64,000 bases of DNA, taken from NCBI GenBank assembly GCA_900544715.1, contig UQWL01000005.1, positions 1-64,000 on the forward strand, read 5' to 3'. The notes beneath the pieces were generated by a model. That model saw only the letters and a list, made by a program, of their open reading frames with translations. It did no database searches and was not told where the DNA came from. Positions within the stretch are counted from its first letter, which is position 1. Every line of letters begins with the position of its first letter. A program made the translations under genes and the position numbers. This document shows, piece by piece, positions 59,921-64,000 of this stretch. Origin of the DNA: an uncultured Oscillospiraceae bacterium (lineage in GTDB: Bacteria > Bacillota > Clostridia > Oscillospirales > Acutalibacteraceae).

Positions 59921-61873
59921 CTATACCCTTGTGAGCAATGATTGCAGGGTCGCCTGCGCGTCGCCGAGCAGGAGCGATACGCCCGGCTTGTGGTAAAGCG
60001 GGTTCTCCACGCCCGCATATCCGGGTTTTAAATCATAATTGCAGATAATCACGTGCTTCGCCTGATCGACGCTTAAAACCGGCATGCCGTAGATCGGCGT
60101 TCCCTCCGCCGTATTCGCCGCGGGATTCACCACATCGTTCGCGCCGATGACCATGGCCACATCGCACGCTTTGAATTCATCATCAATCGCATCCATCTCA
60201 TAAAGCTGTTCGTAGGGCACATCCGCTTCGCACAGCAGCACGTTCATATGCCCCGGCATCCGGCCCGCTACGGGATGGATGGCGAATTTTACTTCCTTCC
60301 CCTGCTGTTCGAGCTGATCGGCAAGCTGTTTGACCAGCTTCTGCGCCTGCGCAAGCGCCATGCCGTAGCCGGGCACGATGATGACCTCTTTTGCCTCGTG
60401 CAGCCACTCGCCCGCCTCCTCCTCCGGTGTTTCCGCGGTTTTCGCCGCGCCGGCGGGCGCTGCCTGCGCCGCGCTTTCATCCAGTCCGCTGCAAAGTGCC
60501 TGGAGCGTATCCTTTGCGTCGCCCAGCAGCAGGCTCACGCCCTCTTCCCTGTGGTAGAGCGGGTTCTCCACCCCGGCATAGCCGGGTTTTAAATCGTAAT
60601 TGCAGATGATCACATGCTTCGCATCCGCCACATTGAGCACCGGCATGCCATAGATCGGCGTGCCCTCCGCCGTATTCGCCGCGGGGTTCACCACGTCATT
60701 TGCGCCGATGACGAGCGCCGCGTCGCACGACTGAAACTCATCGTTGATGGCATCCATCTCATAGAGCTGCTCATAGGGCACATCCGCCTCGCACAGCAGC
60801 ACATTCATGTGCCCTGGCATCCGCCCTGCCACCGGGTGGATGGCGAAGCGCACCTGCGCGCCGCGTGCTTCCAGCCGGTCGGCAAGGAGCTTTACCGTTT
60901 GCTGCGCCTGCGCGAGCGCCATGCCGTAGCCGGGCACAATAATCACATCTTTCGCCTGTCGGAGGATTTCCGCAGGGGAGGCTTTTTCACAGGCCGCCTG
61001 CTCTGTCGGAACTGCCTGCGCCTCTTTTGCCGTTACTGCCGGCTCCGCTTTCTCCCGCTTTGCCGGGGCGGAGGTTTTGCCCAGCAGAATATCGCCCAGA
61101 TGGCGGTTCATCGCGCGGCACATGATCTGTGTGAGCAGCAGGCCGGAAGCCCCCACCACGCCGCCGATGGCCACGAGCAGTGGGTCTCCAATCGCCATGC
61201 CCGCAATCGCGCCCGCCACGCCCGAAAGCGAATTGAGCAGCGAGATTGTAATCGGCATATCCGCGCCGCCTACGCGGATGGCGAACGCCACGCCAAAGAA
61301 ACCGCTGAAGCACAGGCAGAGCAGGATGCTGGCCCACACCGGCACCGCGGGCACAGCCGCCAGCACCACTGTTACAGCCGTGAGCACAATTGAGAACCCG
61401 ACGATTGCGGAATGCCCCCTCCAGACAACCGGGCGCTGGGAGATCAGCTTTTGCAGCTTTCCAGCGGCAATGAGGCTGCCGGTCAGCGTAATCATACCGA
61501 CCGCGAGCGCAAGGCCCGCTGTGACGAGGGAGAAAATCCCCTTCAGCCCTTCTATCAGCGAAACCGCGGCAACCAGTGCGGAGGCCGCGCCGCCAAAGCC
61601 GTTGAGCAGGGCGACGGCCTGCGGCATCTGGATCATCTTCACGCGGTAGGCGCCGATCAGCCCCGCCACCAGGCCCAGCGCAAGGCACACCCAAAGCCCG
61701 GCCTGCGTGAGCAGGTGGTATTTATAGAGCGTGACAAAGATGGCGGCAGCCGTGCAGGCGGCGCTCAACGCGTTGCCAGCCACTGCGGTTTTTACCCGGC
61801 TCATCATTGCGATGCCGCCCAGCACGCCGCAAACCAGCACGCCGCAGACGATGTAATAAACGAGGTTACTCAT
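59921..61873 (-). CDS. pntB: NAD(P) transhydrogenase beta subunit with duplicated domain III
   Basis: 650 residues, against about 460 usual. Residues 1-265 are the membrane domain II (nine helices; GGADMPITISLLNSLSGVAG). An Ala/Glu/Lys-rich linker leads to a first NADP(H)-binding domain III at about 301-463 and, after a second linker, another at about 489-650. Each copy has VPGYGMALAQAQ, HPVAGRMPGHMN, VIGANDVVNPAA, GMPVL and GYAGVENPLY. The copies agree at roughly four residues in five. It couples hydride transfer between NADH and NADP to proton flow. The start overlaps pntAb. Confidence 0.93.
   Translation of the reverse strand: MSNLVYYIVCGVLVCGVLGGIAMMSRVKTAVAGNALSAACTAAAIFVTLYKYHLLTQAGLWVCLALGLVAGLIGAYRVKMIQMPQAVALLNGFGGAASALVAAVSLIEGLKGIFSLVTAGLALAVGMITLTGSLIAAGKLQKLISQRPVVWRGHSAIVGFSIVLTAVTVVLAAVPAVPVWASILLCLCFSGFFGVAFAIRVGGADMPITISLLNSLSGVAGAIAGMAIGDPLLVAIGGVVGASGLLLTQIMCRAMNRHLGDILLGKTSAPAKREKAEPAVTAKEAQAVPTEQAACEKASPAEILRQAKDVIIVPGYGMALAQAQQTVKLLADRLEARGAQVRFAIHPVAGRMPGHMNVLLCEADVPYEQLYEMDAINDEFQSCDAALVIGANDVVNPAANTAEGTPIYGMPVLNVADAKHVIICNYDLKPGYAGVENPLYHREEGVSLLLGDAKDTLQALCSGLDESAAQAAPAGAAKTAETPEEEAGEWLHEAKEVIIVPGYGMALAQAQKLVKQLADQLEQQGKEVKFAIHPVAGRMPGHMNVLLCEADVPYEQLYEMDAIDDEFKACDVAMVIGANDVVNPAANTAEGTPIYGMPVLSVDQAKHVIICNYDLKPGYAGVENPLYHKPGVSLLLGDAQATLQSLLTRV
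59924..60973 (-). repeat. Internal tandem duplication encoding the two domain III copies
   Basis: Codons for residues about 301-463 (60485-60973) and 489-650 (59924-60409) are similar at the DNA level and offset by 187 codons. Separate silent and coding changes show the duplication is not brand new. Confidence 0.8.
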
Positions 61874-62168
61874 CCACCTTCCCTCCCTTGCCTGCCTTAT
61901 GGCGGAACATGCGCAGCATCCGGTGCGTCACACCAAAGCCGCCCGCCACATTGAGCATCGCCAGAACGATCGCTACAAACCCCAACGCCTTGCTGCTCAT
62001 GGATACGGCGGCTCCCGCCGCGGCCAGCGCGCCGAGCACCGTAATGCCGGACAGCGCGTTCATGCCGGACATCAGCGGCGTGTGCAGAAGGCTGGGCACG
62101 TTTTTAATCAACAGGTACCCCACAACCGTGGCAACCACAAAAATCAGCACCAATAGGATCGGGTGCAT
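61866..62168 (-). CDS. pntAb: NAD(P) transhydrogenase alpha subunit, membrane part
   Basis: 100 residues. Short subunit with three helices corresponding to the C-terminal membrane segment of PntA (HPILLVLIFVVATVVGYLLI, TPLMSGMNALSGITVLGAL). GAGAGGAGG precedes the start. It overlaps pntB by eight bases. The split alpha subunit (pntAa plus pntAb) is common in bacteria with three-gene transhydrogenases. Confidence 0.92.
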   Translation of the reverse strand: MHPILLVLIFVVATVVGYLLIKNVPSLLHTPLMSGMNALSGITVLGALAAAGAAVSMSSKALGFVAIVLAMLNVAGGFGVTHRMLRMFRHKAGKGGKVDE

Positions 62169-62239
62169 CTGAATCCTCCTCTCAAAAGGGCGACAACGTT
62201 TTTACGTGCCGCCGCCCCTCTCTCATGATGGGAAACCGG

Positions 62240-63397
62240 TCAAATCCCCATGGCCTCTCTTGCGCCGGCATGGACGATCTCACCATCGATCGTCGTCAGC
62301 GTTTTTGCAATGATCTCATCCCCGCGCTGCAACACGATCGTTCCATCCTTCACCAGGTATTTCACCAGGTTATAAATATTGTTTGCAAACATCCAGGTGG
62401 AGCTGGTCGGCAGCATGCCAGGGATATTCTTGATGCCCTCGATCGTAACGTGGTGCTTGACCGCGGTTTCACCGGGCGTGGTGATCGCGCAGTTGCCGCC
62501 CTGATCGATGGAGATATCCACGATCACAGAGCCGGGCTGCATGGAGGCAACCATCTCCTCCGTCAGGAGCACCGGCGCGATGCGGCTGGGCACCAGCGCG
62601 CTGCAAAAAATAATGTCCATCTTCGGCACCGTTTCCGACAGCACTTCGCGCTCATGGAGCAGCCATTCCTCTGGTAGCTCGTTGGCATATCCGCCCTCGC
62701 CTACTGCGATCTCGGCGGGAACGCCCGTATCGACGATCTTCGCGCCGAGGCTCTTCGCCTGCTCCGCCGCGTCGGGCCGGATATCCGCCGCATACACGAC
62801 GGCACCCAGCCGCTTTGCCGTGGCGATGGCCTGCAGGCCGCCGACACCTGTACCGATAACCAGCGCATTGATCGGCTTGATCATGCCTACCGCGCAGAAA
62901 ATCTGCGGGACAAATTTGGCGAGATCGTTCGCCGCAATCAGCATCCCCTTGTAGCCCGCGCAGGTGCTCATAGAGGTCAGGGCGTCCATATTCTGCGCAC
63001 GGGAAATGCGCGGAACGCCGTCTAGCGTCAGGCTGATGACGCCTTTTGCCGCCATGGCCTTCACCATTTCATGGTTGACAGGGGAAGCCGGGTGAATAAA
63101 CGTAATTAAATATTGGCCCTTGTGCATCAGGTCAATTTCGGAGCAATTTTTCGCCTCGTTGAAGAGCGGCTCCTTCACCTTCAGGATCAGCTCCGCCTGC
63201 TCATACAGCTCAGCTACATCCCCCACAATCCGGGCGCCCGCCGCAGCATACTGATCGTCATGGAAAAAGGAGCCTTCCCCTGCGCCCTTCTCCACCAGAA
63301 CGGTATGCCCATCATTTTTGAGCTTCAGAACTGTTTCCGGGATCGCCGAAACGCGGCGCTCCCCATGCATAATCTCCTTTGGAATACCGATAATCAT
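62240..63397 (-). CDS. pntAa: NAD(P) transhydrogenase alpha subunit, NAD-binding part
   Basis: 385 residues from MIIGIPKE at 63397, preceded by GAGGAAGG. Domain I of transhydrogenase: PKEIMHGERRVSAIPE, the Gln-loop PRISRAQNMDALTSMS, nucleotide loop GTGVGGLQAIATAKRLGA, and VIVDISIDQGGN. It binds NADH. Alanine dehydrogenase shares the fold, but the RISRAQ loop and the pntAb/pntB neighbours settle the assignment. Confidence 0.94.
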   Translation of the reverse strand: MIIGIPKEIMHGERRVSAIPETVLKLKNDGHTVLVEKGAGEGSFFHDDQYAAAGARIVGDVAELYEQAELILKVKEPLFNEAKNCSEIDLMHKGQYLITFIHPASPVNHEMVKAMAAKGVISLTLDGVPRISRAQNMDALTSMSTCAGYKGMLIAANDLAKFVPQIFCAVGMIKPINALVIGTGVGGLQAIATAKRLGAVVYAADIRPDAAEQAKSLGAKIVDTGVPAEIAVGEGGYANELPEEWLLHEREVLSETVPKMDIIFCSALVPSRIAPVLLTEEMVASMQPGSVIVDISIDQGGNCAITTPGETAVKHHVTIEGIKNIPGMLPTSSTWMFANNIYNLVKYLVKDGTIVLQRGDEIIAKTLTTIDGEIVHAGAREAMGI

Positions 63398-63471
63398 AAA
63401 AAGCCTTCCTCTCTCTGTGGTTTTTATTTGCAAAGCCCATACCGTATTCGTCCCCTGTGGGCTTTTCGCAC

Positions 63472-63927
63472 TTATTTGATGGAATCAGGCAGAACGGAAT
63501 GCTCGTTCTTCATGGTAGAGAGCACCACCAGTGTCTTGGTTAGGGACACGCCGTGGATGCACTTAATCTCATTGAGCACCGCTTCCAGCTCCTGTGTGGA
63601 GCCGGTGATGACCTTCAGCAGAAAGTCAAAATCGCCGGTGATATAATGGCACTCTGTAATCTGCGGATTTTGCTTGACGTTCTCAATAAACCCCTCATTG
63701 TATTTCGGGTGCTCCAGACTGACGGAGATAAAGGCCGAAATATCCTTGCCGATCTTTTTGGTATCCAGCAGTAGGGTATACTGCTGGATAACTCCGCTGT
63801 TCTCCAGCTTTTTGATTCGCTCGATGACAGCGGAAACCGACATGTTCACATATTCCCCGATGGCCGAAGCGTTTTGCCGGGCATTTTCTTTCAAACAGCC
63901 CAAAATCTTCACATCAATACTATCCAA
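63472..63927 (-). CDS. Lrp/AsnC-family regulator
   Basis: 151 residues. N-terminal winged HTH (DVKILGCLKENARQNASAIGE, SVSAVIERIKKLENSGVI) and C-terminal RAM ligand-binding domain (AFISVSLEHPKY, ECHYITGDFDFLLKV). RBS GGAGGGGAAGAGG. It lies 74 bases upstream of pntAa in the same direction and may control the transhydrogenase genes in response to an amino acid. Confidence 0.92.
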   Translation of the reverse strand: MDSIDVKILGCLKENARQNASAIGEYVNMSVSAVIERIKKLENSGVIQQYTLLLDTKKIGKDISAFISVSLEHPKYNEGFIENVKQNPQITECHYITGDFDFLLKVITGSTQELEAVLNEIKCIHGVSLTKTLVVLSTMKNEHSVLPDSIK

Positions 63928-63957
63928 TCCTCTTCCCCTCCGGTCTTCTTTTTGCTC

Positions 63958-63986
63958 ATCATAACCCGATTGCGCAAAATAGTAAA
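63958..63986 (-). promoter_or_regulatory. Promoter of the lrp-pnt operon
   Basis: On the minus strand TTTACT, a 17-base spacer and TATGAT, about 30 bases before the lrp start. Confidence 0.45.
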
Positions 63987-64000
63987 TATATATAGATTTT

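Overview
The window is chromosomal DNA from an anaerobic, probably gut-dwelling, spore-forming Clostridia species. The evidence is Firmicutes-type ribosome binding sites, AddAB instead of RecBCD, a LysM-GH18 spore-cortex hydrolase, a GlpP antiterminator, 2-hydroxyacyl-CoA dehydratase/activase genes, and sialic acid and fucose catabolism. Most of it is GC-rich, with densely packed operons on both strands. One AT-rich stretch, about 22.97-29.12 kb, is a decayed patchwork of mobile elements. No rRNA operon, complete tRNA gene or CRISPR array was seen.

Layout. 0-3 kb: divergent sialic acid genes (nanA against nanE-nanK) sharing a palindromic promoter region. 3-6.6 kb: a DUF3298-like protein, a secreted DUF4474 protein and a metallophosphatase. 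6.7-11.7 kb: an XRE/TPR regulator and a YtrA-type GntR regulator that heads a membrane protein/ABC transporter operon with its own operator. 11.9-19.9 kb: acpP diverging from an aromatic amino acid block, aroE-aroK, then a leader and aroF-aroB-aroA-aroC-pheA. The leader holds a 32-codon Phe/Tyr-rich peptide followed by a strong intrinsic terminator, a classical attenuator arrangement. 20-22.8 kb: an alpha/beta hydrolase and a PNAG-like glycosyltransferase/deacetylase pair.

23-29.1 kb: a tyrosine integrase broken by three single-base frameshifts beside half of a tRNA-Tyr gene, a second tyrosine recombinase flanked by palindromic direct repeats, a double-HTH protein, a truncated replication-relaxation gene, several long perfect hairpins, a nested stem structure and a large serine recombinase.

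29.5-43 kb: plsC, a short amphipathic peptide gene, a NYN-domain protein, a membrane-anchored possible glycosidase, a second DUF4474 protein with a sortase signal, glpP with a dehydratase subunit and an unusual dehydratase-activase fusion, then a minus-strand operon for anaerobic glycerol-3-phosphate oxidation (GlpA-like, FAD oxidoreductase, DUF1667) that runs into an alpha-L-fucosidase gene.

43-64 kb: addB-addA, a spore-cortex hydrolase, a VTT membrane protein, gldA behind a leader terminator, a methyltransferase, a frameshifted small gene, rsmA, an HD hydrolase, galE, a MATE transporter, and an lrp-pntAa-pntAb-pntB operon. The pntB product carries two tandem NADP(H)-binding domains.

Together the genes suggest an organism that harvests host-glycan sugars (sialic acid, fucose, galactose) and glycerol phosphate, balances NADH/NADPH with a proton-translocating transhydrogenase, and controls phenylalanine synthesis by translation-coupled attenuation. 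The most interesting observations are the Phe/Tyr leader attenuator, the duplicated transhydrogenase domain III, the dehydratase-activase fusion, and the repeat-flanked recombinase and RNA-like structures in the mobile region.
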